Below are positions 16,429 through 26,572 of a stretch of 64,000 nucleotides of DNA, piece after piece. Location of the stretch: contig NZ_CP120210.1 in assembly GCF_029369745.1 (NCBI RefSeq), forward strand, positions 7,936,001 to 8,000,000. The letters are read 5' to 3'. The DNA is from Amycolatopsis sp. QT-25. Lineage in GTDB: Bacteria; Actinomycetota; Actinomycetes; Mycobacteriales; Pseudonocardiaceae. The notes under the pieces are model-generated. The model did not search any database. It was not told where the DNA came from and saw only the letters and a program-made list of their open reading frames with translations. Position 1 is the stretch's first letter; the number at the start of each line of letters is the position of its first letter. The position numbers were made by a program, and so were the translations under genes.

Positions 16429-16977
16429 TCAGCGCAGGAAGTCGCCGCCGGTGAAGTAGTCGTCCTCGTGGTCCGTCTGCTGCCTGCGCGCGGCGCGCGG
16501 TGGCGCGGGTGTGGCCGGAGGAGCGGGCGACTTCGGGGCGGGAGGGGGCGGAGGCGTGTCGAGTTCGTCTTCGGCGACGAAACGGGCGTCCTCGTCCACC
16601 GCTTGGTGTCCGCCCTCGACGTAACCCGTCGGCTCGGGTTCCGGGTACTCGCTCTGCAGCTGGTCGACCAGCTCGTTCATCGTCTCGGTGCCCGCGATGG
16701 ACGGGACACCGGTCCGCATCGCGCTCGCGAGTTTGCTCTGGGCGCTCTGGACGACGCGGAGGATCTCCTGCGCGAGCGCCGGGTCGTCCCGCACGGACGG
16801 GCCGATCTCCAGGCCCACGAGGTTGCCCGCGTGATTGACCTTGACCGAGATCTGGCCGTCTTTGCTGCGTTCGGACACCGAGACGCCTTCGATCTCGGTG
16901 CGCATCCGATTCGCCTTTCGCTGGGCATCGGCCAGCTTGGCCTCGAAATCAGCGAAGAGCTGCTCAGGGTTCGACAC
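16429..16977 (-). CDS. YbaB/EbfC-family protein, ESX-associated
   Basis: 182 aa. Residues about 5-100 resemble YbaB/EbfC: coiled-coil helix (QLFADFEAKLADAQRKANRM), two-strand core (KDGQISVKVNHAGNLVGLEIG), and a final helix (AQEILRVVQSAQSKLA). The C-terminal 60 residues are Pro/Asp-rich and disordered. Start GTG 16977 follows GGGGGAGG at 5 nt. First gene of a four-gene operon. A second YbaB-like gene at 29101 opens the large toxin locus in the same way, so in this organism the family is tied to ESX substrate loci rather than to the replication/recR context where classical YbaB is found. Confidence 0.75.
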   Translation of the reverse strand: MSNPEQLFADFEAKLADAQRKANRMRTEIEGVSVSERSKDGQISVKVNHAGNLVGLEIGPSVRDDPALAQEILRVVQSAQSKLASAMRTGVPSIAGTETMNELVDQLQSEYPEPEPTGYVEGGHQAVDEDARFVAEDELDTPPPPPAPKSPAPPATPAPPRAARRQQTDHEDDYFTGGDFLR

Positions 16978-17075
16978 GCGAACCTCCCCCGTTCACGTCG
17001 TAGCCATTCGGCGACCGAGTGTTGCATACCCGTTTGACGGCGGGGAACATTTCGCACGCATCCACGCCCCGGTCG

Positions 17076-17097
17076 CGGGGATCACCACAGATCCCCG
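17076..17097 (+). terminator. Terminator-like hairpin within a divergent promoter region
   Basis: CGGGGATC and GATCCCCG flank a 6-nt loop and are followed by GGTTTT on the plus strand. It lies between two divergently transcribed genes (16977 minus and 17165 plus), where a terminator would not be expected. Confidence 0.45.
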
Positions 17098-17152
17098 GTT
17101 TTCCCTACTCGGGTCGGCGGCCAGCCCCGTATCTGTGCAGTTCAGGAGTCCC

Positions 17153-17158
17153 TAGCGT
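17153..17158 (+). promoter_or_regulatory. -10 box TAGCGT, probable leaderless start
   Basis: TAGCGT ends 6 nt before ATG 17165; no Shine-Dalgarno sequence. Confidence 0.5.
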
Positions 17159-17164
17159 GCCGGT

Positions 17165-17536
17165 ATGACGATTTCGGACTGGAAACGCGCGATCTACGCG
17201 CTGCTCGTTCTTCCGGGTTACCTCGGTGGCGCGAAGGTCCAGCGTCGACTCGCGCGGCGCTGGCTCGGGCAGGGGAGCAGGACACGGCCACGGTTCGCTG
17301 CGGCTTTCGGTCTGAGCGTGGTCGCGTTTCTACTCGCTTTGCTGCTTTTCTACCTTGTCGGGCGCATCGCGACCTATGGGTTCTTCTGGACCGGGAGCGA
17401 CCCCGGGGGCACGTGGGGCGGGCCGACGTTGGCAGGGGCGTGGTTCGTGCATTTCCTCGTCGCGCTCGGAATGGCCATCCCGATCTTCCTGGTGCTCCGG
17501 CCGATCACCCGGCTGCAGGCTCGCCTTCTGGGTTGA
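17165..17536 (+). CDS. Small membrane protein
   Basis: 123 aa, function unknown. A basic N-terminal third (QRRLARRWLGQGSRTRPR) is followed by two clear membrane helices, about residues 45-67 (AFGLSVVAFLLALLLFYLVG) and 92-113 (FVHFLVALGMAIPIFLVL). Sits upstream of the glycine-zipper WXG-like gene and could belong to the same ESX-associated cluster. Confidence 0.65.
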   Translation: MTISDWKRAIYALLVLPGYLGGAKVQRRLARRWLGQGSRTRPRFAAAFGLSVVAFLLALLLFYLVGRIATYGFFWTGSDPGGTWGGPTLAGAWFVHFLVALGMAIPIFLVLRPITRLQARLLG

Positions 17537-17614
17537 ATCCACCCACCTGGTGTAATCGGCACGGTATTGTGCGTGAGCGCAACATCTCAACCGATTGGGC
17601 CGGGGAGGGCTTCG

Positions 17615-19009
17615 ATGGGTTTGTTCGGGGACGTGTGGGAGGCGGCCGCAGGCCTGCTCGGCAAGACCGGCGCCGGTGCAGCGGCCGGTTTCGTCGTGGG
17701 CGGGCCGGTCGGTGCGATCGTCGGCGGAATCGTCGGGTCGAACGTGAGCGACGGCTCCGGAGCGGTCAATCAGGGCGGAATGACGCCCAAGCAGCTGCTC
17801 GAAGCCGTGCTGAACGGCCCTGGCACCGGCTCGCTGGAAGAGGCGCGCAGGGTCGGAGGTGAGCAAGCGCGGAACCAGACCCAGCTCCATGACGGGACCC
17901 GCGGCGTGATGACGGCGTTGGAGTCCGCCTGGACCGGGGGCGCGGCGGACGCGGCACGGGCGAGACTTCAGCCACTCGCCGACTCGTCCACGTCCGCCTC
18001 ATCGAGTCTCGAGCGCAATTCGGGGCTGACCCAGACGCAGCTGGATCAGTTCGTGTCGCTGAAGAACTCGCTGGACCGCGAAGTCGCCGCCGACCCGCCG
18101 ACCACGGGCACCTATGACGACGTGACGCCGTGGGACACCGACACCGAAGACAAGGTCAACCAGTACAACCAGAAAGCGCAAGCGAACCTCGACCGCTACA
18201 ACGCCTACAACGACCAGTCGAGCTCGAACACCGCAGGCCGGACCATCGACTACGGGCAACTCGGCGCGTTCGACGGCGGGGATTTCAAGGTCGACGACAG
18301 CCGCCCCGGCCCCGGTGACAGGGACAAGGTGCGCGGGTTCGACGGGCGCTCGGATCCCGGCGACGGCGGATACCGGCCCCCTCCGGGCGGGGTGCAGCCA
18401 CCGCCTCCGGGCGGAGTGCAGCCACCGCCACCAACGGGACCGCCACCCGGCCACGAAACCCCGAGTCCGCGGCCGTATGACCCCCCTCACTCTCCTCAGC
18501 CTTCCGATCCGGGCTTCCACCCAGGTCAGTACGATGACGGCACACGGGCGGCGGGCTACACGCCTTCGCAGCCTTCGTCGTATCCGGGTTACCAGCCGCC
18601 GCCCTTCGGCCCCGGAACCGGTGGCGGCACCAATTTCGGCCCCGGTGGTGGTGGCGGTGGTTTCGGACCGGGATTCGGTCCCGGCGGCGGTGGCGGTTTC
18701 GGGCCCGGCTCGGGGTCGACCGGTGGCCCGGGAAGTGGCGCCACGCCCGGCGCCGGCCGCGGCAGCGGGGCGATGGCTCCCGGTCAGCCTGGCCAACCGG
18801 TCCGCCCCGGAATGCCCGGTGGTGGTCCCGCCGGGGGCACGGGCAGGCCTGGCGCACCCGGAATGGGTCCGATGGGCACCGGTGCGGGCAAGGGCAAGGG
18901 CGGCGAGGACGAGGAGCACCAGCGCGCCTCGTATCTGCAGGAACCCGACCCCGAGAGCGTCTTCGGCGGCACCGACACGAAGCCGGTCCCGCCGGTGATC
19001 GGGCTTTGA
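17615..19009 (+). CDS. ESX-associated protein with glycine-zipper head, WXG-like domain and Pro/Gly tail
   Basis: 464 aa. Residues about 15-45 form a glycine zipper (GAGAAAGFVVGGPVGAIVGG), able to pack in membranes. A helical WXG100-like region follows (about 65-165; turn SAWTGGAADAARARL). From about residue 225 the protein is a disordered Pro/Gly-rich tail, including a GFGPG block at about 345-370. ATG 17615 is chosen because GGGGAGGG lies 6 nt upstream. The stop overlaps the TTG start of the EspG-like gene. Layout matches PPE-like/ESX effector carriers; no toxin domain is visible. Confidence 0.7.
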   Translation: MGLFGDVWEAAAGLLGKTGAGAAAGFVVGGPVGAIVGGIVGSNVSDGSGAVNQGGMTPKQLLEAVLNGPGTGSLEEARRVGGEQARNQTQLHDGTRGVMTALESAWTGGAADAARARLQPLADSSTSASSSLERNSGLTQTQLDQFVSLKNSLDREVAADPPTTGTYDDVTPWDTDTEDKVNQYNQKAQANLDRYNAYNDQSSSNTAGRTIDYGQLGAFDGGDFKVDDSRPGPGDRDKVRGFDGRSDPGDGGYRPPPGGVQPPPPGGVQPPPPTGPPPGHETPSPRPYDPPHSPQPSDPGFHPGQYDDGTRAAGYTPSQPSSYPGYQPPPFGPGTGGGTNFGPGGGGGGFGPGFGPGGGGGFGPGSGSTGGPGSGATPGAGRGSGAMAPGQPGQPVRPGMPGGGPAGGTGRPGAPGMGPMGTGAGKGKGGEDEEHQRASYLQEPDPESVFGGTDTKPVPPVIGL

Positions 19010-19767
19010 CCGTGTTCGAAGCACCCCTGTACCTGCCGAAGACCGTCCTGCTCACCGCGTGGGAATGGGAGCGCCACGGCCCCGCGCCCGCGGCACTCGG
19101 CCCGGACCACCTGTGGCTCGCCGAAGACACCAAGAAGAAACTCGACGACGCGGTGCTCGACACCCTCACCGAGCTGAAGCTGGCCTCCGCCGGCACTTTG
19201 ACCAGAGAGTTCCGGAACCTCCTCCGGGTGCTGGCCACCGGCCCGCTGCGGTTCACCGCCTGGCTCGGCGACATCGAGTCGGACGAGACCGGCAACATCC
19301 TCGTGTCGGCGTCCGGCCCGGACGCGGTCCGGGTGATCCGCCAGGACGAAAAGATCCGCATCGACGTCGTCGACCCCGGCTACGGCGCCGAATCCTTGGT
19401 CGACATGTTGCCCCCGGTCGAACCGGCCCGGATCACCCCGTTCAGGATCCCGAAAGCGCGCTTCTCCGGCCAGCCGGTCTACGAGGATTCCTACGACCTC
19501 GATGACCCGACCGAGGAGCCCGCCTACGACCCACTGCCCTTCGCGCGGGAACTGATGGCGGCGAAACGCACCGGGGTGCACCAGCTCTACGCGGTCAACA
19601 GCGGCATCAGGAGCACTCCGATCACCGCGGTCGATACAGCTCACGCCGGACGCGTCCTCACCTACGTGCTGCCAGGCGAGGACGGCGAACCGCTGGTCGG
19701 CTTCGAACCGGGGAGCAGGGACATCCTGGTCGACGTCCTCTACGCGACCCTGCACGGACTGAAGTAA
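19006..19767 (+). CDS. EspG-like ESX secretion chaperone
   Basis: 253 aa, matching the EspG family (PF14011), cytoplasmic chaperones that bind ESX substrates before export. Family features seen: N-terminal strand LYLPKTVLLTAWEWERHG, helix with LTELKLASAGTLTREFRNLLRVLA, mid-domain strands (ILVSASGPDAVRVIRQDEKIRIDVV), and the C-terminal RILTYVLPGEDGEPLVGFEPGS-type strand region (written here by motif). Start TTG 19006 overlaps the previous stop (TTGA); GTG 19012 is an alternative. Its neighbours, WXG-like proteins on both sides, are the probable clients. Confidence 0.8.
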   Translation: MTVFEAPLYLPKTVLLTAWEWERHGPAPAALGPDHLWLAEDTKKKLDDAVLDTLTELKLASAGTLTREFRNLLRVLATGPLRFTAWLGDIESDETGNILVSASGPDAVRVIRQDEKIRIDVVDPGYGAESLVDMLPPVEPARITPFRIPKARFSGQPVYEDSYDLDDPTEEPAYDPLPFARELMAAKRTGVHQLYAVNSGIRSTPITAVDTAHAGRVLTYVLPGEDGEPLVGFEPGSRDILVDVLYATLHGLK

Positions 19768-19781
19768 AGGGGGAGATCTCG

Positions 19782-20180
19782 ATGACTTCGTTCTTCGGAG
19801 ATGTCTGGTTCCAGAACAGTGACGACGTCGTCGGCGGTGGAGCGGCGCCGGCGAGTGGTCAAGGCTTCACCATGAGCGGCGATGAGATGCGTGCCTTGCT
19901 CAAGAAGTGCCAAGACCAACGAGACTTCATCCGCGAAATGCAAGACAATGCATGGAAACTGCATCAAGTCGTAGCACCAGGAAATGAACCTGCAAGCAAA
20001 CATGCGGTCTACGGCCCGAACGGAATAAAAGAAACCGGGGTATATTATGAGGGCCACTTGCGATTCCAGGATAACTACTTCACGGAACTGATCCTCCGAC
20101 TGGAAAAAGCGCTGGGATTGACCGAGGAAACCGACCGGCAAGCAGCCGAAGCAACCAAGAAACGCGGGTCACTCGAATGA
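19782..20180 (+). CDS. Small ESX-associated protein of unusual composition
   Basis: 132-aa helical protein of unknown function. MSGDEMRALLKKCQDQRDFIREMQDNAWKL-type helices (given by position about 31-60) and a second helix pair (about 95-130) suggest a helical hairpin like other ESX substrates, though no WXG turn is clear. GGGGGAG precedes ATG 19782. The stop overlaps the next start (ATGA), coupling it to the DUF3558 lipoprotein. Base composition is clearly lower in GC than its neighbours, with codons such as ATA, AAA and tandem TAT, pointing to recent acquisition. Confidence 0.65.
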   Translation: MTSFFGDVWFQNSDDVVGGGAAPASGQGFTMSGDEMRALLKKCQDQRDFIREMQDNAWKLHQVVAPGNEPASKHAVYGPNGIKETGVYYEGHLRFQDNYFTELILRLEKALGLTEETDRQAAEATKKRGSLE

Positions 20181-20815
20181 CTTCACTGCACCAGGTGGCC
20201 ACTCTCGCACTCGTGGCCGCCGGCACCCTGCTCCTGGCAGCGTGCGACGGTAACCGTGCCACTCCTGGCACTCCGACCGCAGGCACGAACTCACCCACCG
20301 CATCGCCGAGCACGGCGGGTCTCCCGCACAGCGGAGCGCCCGCTGTACAGAACCCGCTGCCCGCCAAAGTCCTCGACGGAAGTCCCTGTGACAGTGCCCT
20401 TACCGTTCAGCAACTCGAATCTTTCCTCGGCGAACCGGATCCCGCCAAGCCCAGCACCGACGCTCTCGGCACCGCTTGCAGGTGGAATGCCGCGTCCGGT
20501 AGTGGCGCAGGATTCACCGTCAGCTACCAAACCAAGTCGGACCAAGGCATCAGCCTCGCCTACCAAAGTGTGAAATCGGAAGTCGCTCGCTGGGTGGAGC
20601 TCACTCCTATCGACGGCTATCCCGCGATCGGGTACGGCGGAAATGCTCCGGGCGACGAACGACATTGCGTCGTGGTGGTCGGCGTCTCTGATCAGCTCGC
20701 CTACTCGGTTTCCCTCTCCCGAGGAGACAAAGCGGGCCGCGAGGGCAAGGACTCCTGCATCCTCGGCCGTGACGTGGCGGCTGAAGTCCTGAAGAATCTC
20801 AAGGGGAGGGCGTAA
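20177..20815 (+). CDS. DUF3558 family lipoprotein
   Basis: 212 aa. Signal peptide with lipobox LLAAC (Cys about residue 23), Thr/Pro/Ser linker to about residue 60, then a DUF3558 domain with the paired Cys residues of this family (GSPCDSAL and GTACRWN, later HCVVVV and DSCILG). Lipid-anchored on the outer face of the membrane. DUF3558 proteins are frequent in Amycolatopsis and often lie beside ESX or envelope genes; function unknown. Coupled to the small gene before it; its 3' end overlaps the convergent lipoprotein gene by 17 bp. Confidence 0.8.
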   Translation: MTSLHQVATLALVAAGTLLLAACDGNRATPGTPTAGTNSPTASPSTAGLPHSGAPAVQNPLPAKVLDGSPCDSALTVQQLESFLGEPDPAKPSTDALGTACRWNAASGSGAGFTVSYQTKSDQGISLAYQSVKSEVARWVELTPIDGYPAIGYGGNAPGDERHCVVVVGVSDQLAYSVSLSRGDKAGREGKDSCILGRDVAAEVLKNLKGRA

Positions 20816-21884
20816 GCCGGGCATAAACGGCCTCGGCGCCTTTGAGCAGGTTTTCGCGAGTCGTCGCCGGGTCGGTTTTGGCGGCGACGACGCTGACCTG
20901 CACCATCGAGCGCCCGCCGCGGAACAGGATCTGCCCGCCGTCGGCGCCGAAATCACCGCAACTCGCCTCGCCGATCGGCCGGGGCAACGGCTCGCCCCGG
21001 CTGAAGTCGCACTGTTCGCGGACGGCGGCGACGGCGGAGTCCGGTACGGACAGCACGGTCTGGCCGACGGTGACGCTCGGTGCGATTCCCTCCGAGAGGT
21101 CCACCTGCCCGGCGCGATCACAGCGCATTTCGACACTGTTGTACTTCGAGCCGGGGGTTTCGCTCAGACTGAACAGATCCCGTTGCAGGCCATCGGTCGG
21201 CCGTTCGGTGATAGTGGTGAAGACGTCCGCGGGGAAAGCCGCGCACGGGTCGGCGACGAGGTCGTACGGCGCGGGGTAGCTGTGTATGGGCATGGACCGC
21301 GGCCCTTGGGCGATCTTCCGGCGGATGCCGTCGAGCAGCGTCGTCAAAGCCGCTTCGGGATCGGAAAGCTTGGTGAAGCCGGTGATGCCGAGTTCCAGAA
21401 TGTTGTAGTCGGTCTGGAGGCTCACCTTGATGTCTTCCGGTGACCTTTCGGACACCTGTCGAGCACCGACCTCCAGGACGGCGTCTCGCCAATCCGTCCG
21501 GCGCGAAAATCGCGAGTGCAGGACGTGCAGGCTCACGCTGGTACCGGCCACGGTGACGCTGCCGCCGCAGGTACTCACCCACAGGCCCTTTCCGGCGAGT
21601 TCGGGGCGGTCTCCGTCGGTGGTGCTCAGGCGATCGCCGCCTTGGAGGAAGCCGTCCTTCAACGCCATCCCCGCGGCAGCCAGCACATCGGAGGTGAGGA
21701 TCGCGCAAGCGTTGTGGACGAAACCGCCCTGGAAGACCGCGGGCGGTTCGGTGCTGGGTGTCTCCTTCAGCAAGAAGCGCCGCGGTGGCGGCGGGGAGGC
21801 CGCGGCCTCGTCCTCAGAGCCGGATCGGGGAACACAGGCCGCGCAGAGCAGTACGGGCACGAGCAACAGCAGTAGACGTCTCAT
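20799..21884 (-). CDS. Lipoprotein with duplicated DUF3558-like domain
   Basis: 361 aa. Signal peptide MRRLLLLLVPVLLCAAC ends in a lipobox. The mature part has two similar Cys-containing halves (NACAILTSDVLAAAG...STCGG at about 58-105 and DPCAAFPADVFTTI...MRCDR at about 210-255), which look like two DUF3558-type domains in tandem. Extracellular and lipid-anchored. Its 3' end overlaps the convergent DUF3558 gene, consistent with local duplication of this family. Function unknown. Confidence 0.7.
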   Translation of the reverse strand: MRRLLLLLVPVLLCAACVPRSGSEDEAAASPPPPRRFLLKETPSTEPPAVFQGGFVHNACAILTSDVLAAAGMALKDGFLQGGDRLSTTDGDRPELAGKGLWVSTCGGSVTVAGTSVSLHVLHSRFSRRTDWRDAVLEVGARQVSERSPEDIKVSLQTDYNILELGITGFTKLSDPEAALTTLLDGIRRKIAQGPRSMPIHSYPAPYDLVADPCAAFPADVFTTITERPTDGLQRDLFSLSETPGSKYNSVEMRCDRAGQVDLSEGIAPSVTVGQTVLSVPDSAVAAVREQCDFSRGEPLPRPIGEASCGDFGADGGQILFRGGRSMVQVSVVAAKTDPATTRENLLKGAEAVYARLTPSP

Positions 21885-21969
21885 CGAACAGGAACGCTAT
21901 GAGTTGCGGAGGCGGAAACCAGCCCGCGAGAGCGTGAGGCCATGCGGCTCCGATCCCGCACTGACCACC

Positions 21970-21975
21970 TAGAAT
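21970..21975 (+). promoter_or_regulatory. -10 box TAGAAT of the TetR gene
   Basis: TAGAAT ends 6 nt before ATG 21982; leaderless arrangement. Confidence 0.5.
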
Positions 21976-21981
21976 GCGCGG

Positions 21982-22701
21982 ATGACCAACACCGGCCGCA
22001 GGAATCGTGAGCGGGCCGCGACCGATCAGGACATCCGCCGGACGGCGCGGGCGCTCTTGGTCGAGCAGGGACCGGAGGCCGTGACCTTGCGAGCGATCGC
22101 ACGCGAACTCGGCATCACGGCGCCGGCGTTGTACCGCTACTACGGCTCCCGTGACGATCTGGTCGAGCACCTGCGTGCGGACGTCGTCGCGGATCTCGCG
22201 GCCGGACTCGCCGAGGACATCGCGCAGCTGCCGGACGAGGGCGCCCGGCAACTTTTCGCCATCTGCCGGGGATTCCGGCACTGGGCGCTCACGCACACCA
22301 AGGAGTTCACGCTGGTCTTCGCGTCGCCTTCGGGCGATGACACGTTGAGCAGGCTGGACGAGCCGTTCGGGCGGATCTTCCTCGCGGCGGCGGGCCGGGT
22401 GCTGGCGATGCACGACCTGGTGACACCGTCGAACGACGTGGTGCCCGCCGAGCTGCGCGACGATCTCACGTCCTTCCAGGAGGAATTGCTCGTCGTGCTG
22501 AAGGAGTCCGGCGCGACGTTCCCGGTGGAGAAGCTCGACCTCGGCGTGACGTACCTGATGATCCAGTTCTGGACCCGGCTCTACGGGCACGTCACGCTCG
22601 AGGTCTTCGGCAACCATCCGATCCCGTTCTCGAAACCGGACGTCCTCTTCGAGGCGATGCTGGCCGATCTCGCCCGCGAGATCGGCCTCACCGCGGAGTG
22701 A
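21982..22701 (+). CDS. TetR/AcrR family transcriptional regulator
   Basis: 239 aa. N-terminal helix-turn-helix at about residues 20-65: IRRTARALLVEQGPEAVTLRAIARELGITAPALYRYYGSRDDL (by position), with the family's typical recognition helix ALYRYYGS. The C-terminal ligand domain contains WALTHTKEFTLVFASP, characteristic of the TetR_C_33/WHG-type group. It converges with the SDR gene, separated by one base, which may be its target; ligand unknown. Confidence 0.88.
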   Translation: MTNTGRRNRERAATDQDIRRTARALLVEQGPEAVTLRAIARELGITAPALYRYYGSRDDLVEHLRADVVADLAAGLAEDIAQLPDEGARQLFAICRGFRHWALTHTKEFTLVFASPSGDDTLSRLDEPFGRIFLAAAGRVLAMHDLVTPSNDVVPAELRDDLTSFQEELLVVLKESGATFPVEKLDLGVTYLMIQFWTRLYGHVTLEVFGNHPIPFSKPDVLFEAMLADLAREIGLTAE

Positions 22702-22702
22702 G

Positions 22703-23440
22703 TTATGCCGCGTGCCCGCCGTCGACCGAGACGGTCGCCGCGGTCACGTACTTGCTGTCCGGCCGGGCGAGGAACGACACGGTGGCGGCGACCTCCGACG
22801 GCGAACCGTAGCGGTCGAACACCGTCAGGCTCCGCTGGTCGGCGGCGTACGGGCCGTCGGCCGGGTTCATGTCGGTGTCGGTCGGGCCGGGGTGGACGAT
22901 GTTCACGGTGATTCCACGCGGCCCGAGTTCCCTGGCGAGCCCCTTGGTCAGGCCCAGCAGCGCGGTCTTGCTCACCGCGTACAGCGACATCCCGGGGCCG
23001 GGAACGCGGTCGGCGATGCAGCTGCCGATGGTGACCACGCGCCCGCCGTCGCCGAGGTGCCGGGCCGCGGCCTGCGTGGCCACGTAGACACCGCGGACGT
23101 TGACCGTGAGCACGCGGTCGATGTCCTCCAGGCTCGTCTGGTCGAGGGGGCCGACGAAACCGACGCCCGCGTTGTTGACCAGCACGTCGAGCCCGCCGAA
23201 CTCGGCGACCGTCGTGTCGACCGCGGAAACCAGAGCCGCGGCGTCGGAGCTGTCGGCCTGGATCGCCAGCGCGCGACGGCCGAGCGCCTTGATCTCGTCC
23301 ACGACACCGGCAGCGAGCGCCGCGTTGTGCTGATAGGTGAGTGCGACGTCGGCGCCGTCCTCGGCGAGCCGGATCGCCGTGGCGGCACCGATCCCGCGGC
23401 TGCCGCCGGTCACCAAAGCCACCTTGCCGTCGAGGGTCAT
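22703..23440 (-). CDS. SDR family oxidoreductase
   Basis: 245-aa classical short-chain dehydrogenase/reductase, NAD(P)-dependent, cytoplasmic. Cofactor motif TGGSRGIG at residues 11-18, NNAG at 89-92, catalytic Ser140, Tyr154 and Lys158 (YAVSK), then the PG(P) motif HPGPTDTDM. Resembles 3-oxoacyl-ACP reductase/glucose-1-dehydrogenase-like SDRs, but substrate cannot be told. ATG 23440 is favoured because GGAGA lies upstream and homology begins there; the frame is open to 23542. Possibly regulated by the adjacent convergent TetR protein. Confidence 0.85.
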   Translation of the reverse strand: MTLDGKVALVTGGSRGIGAATAIRLAEDGADVALTYQHNAALAAGVVDEIKALGRRALAIQADSSDAAALVSAVDTTVAEFGGLDVLVNNAGVGFVGPLDQTSLEDIDRVLTVNVRGVYVATQAAARHLGDGGRVVTIGSCIADRVPGPGMSLYAVSKTALLGLTKGLARELGPRGITVNIVHPGPTDTDMNPADGPYAADQRSLTVFDRYGSPSEVAATVSFLARPDSKYVTAATVSVDGGHAA

Positions 23441-23546
23441 GGGGTGTTCTCCGTTCGATTTCGTTGTCCTTGAACAACTCCATCGAATCGCCTCATGCCC
23501 CTCGACGCTGGCGCAAATCGGTCTTGGTGTCACAGCCGCCACGGCA

Positions 23547-26402
<2,856 letters not shown>

Positions 26403-26452
26403 CGCCGAAATCCTCCGTGCTCATCCACGTCAAGCCACTCCAGAAACAACTC

Positions 26453-26482
26453 GACCCCTCAGCCCGGAGGGCATGAGGGGTC
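26453..26482 (-). terminator. Terminator-like hairpin in the leuS leader (attenuator)
   Basis: On the minus strand GACCCCTCA pairs with TGAGGGGTC (9 bp), and the loop contains a further GCCC/GGGC stem. The following bases include GTTGTTT. It lies between the Leu-rich leader ORF and the leuS start, 51 nt upstream of ATG. Confidence 0.65.
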
Positions 26483-26483
26483 G

Positions 26484-26521
26484 CCGCGCTGGTCCCGGCC
26501 GATCCGCCGAGTTCAGCGCGG
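26484..26521 (-). promoter_or_regulatory. Hairpin overlapping the end of the leuS leader ORF
   Basis: CCGCGCTG (26514-26521), which includes the last codons and stop of the leader ORF, pairs perfectly with CAGCGCGG (26484-26491). It directly precedes the terminator-like stem, so a ribosome paused in the leader would affect it. Confidence 0.55.
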
Positions 26522-26551
26522 CAAGCCGAGGAGCAGCCGAGCCGTGTTCAT
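26513..26551 (-). CDS. leuS leader peptide (MNTARLLLGLPR)
   Basis: A 12-codon ORF with three consecutive Leu codons plus one more (CTG CTC CTC GGC TTG). ATG 26551 lies 6 nt after a TAAACT -10 box, so it is probably read from a leaderless mRNA. It is followed by two hairpins, then leuS. This is the layout of ribosome-mediated attenuation: low charged tRNA-Leu would stall the ribosome on the Leu codons and favour leuS transcription. Confidence 0.65.
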   Translation of the reverse strand: MNTARLLLGLPR

Positions 26552-26557
26552 GAGTCC

Positions 26558-26563
26558 AGTTTA
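26558..26563 (-). promoter_or_regulatory. -10 box TAAACT of the leuS leader transcript
   Basis: TAAACT on the minus strand, 6 nt before the leader ATG, overlaps the region just after the upstream gene's stop (26573). No good -35. Confidence 0.5.
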
Positions 26564-26572
26564 ACCCGCTGG

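Noticed and set aside
26403..26563. T-box riboswitch upstream of leuS
   Set aside because: The leader is short (about 150 nt) and lacks a recognisable T-box sequence and specifier stem; a Leu-rich ORF plus hairpins explains it better.
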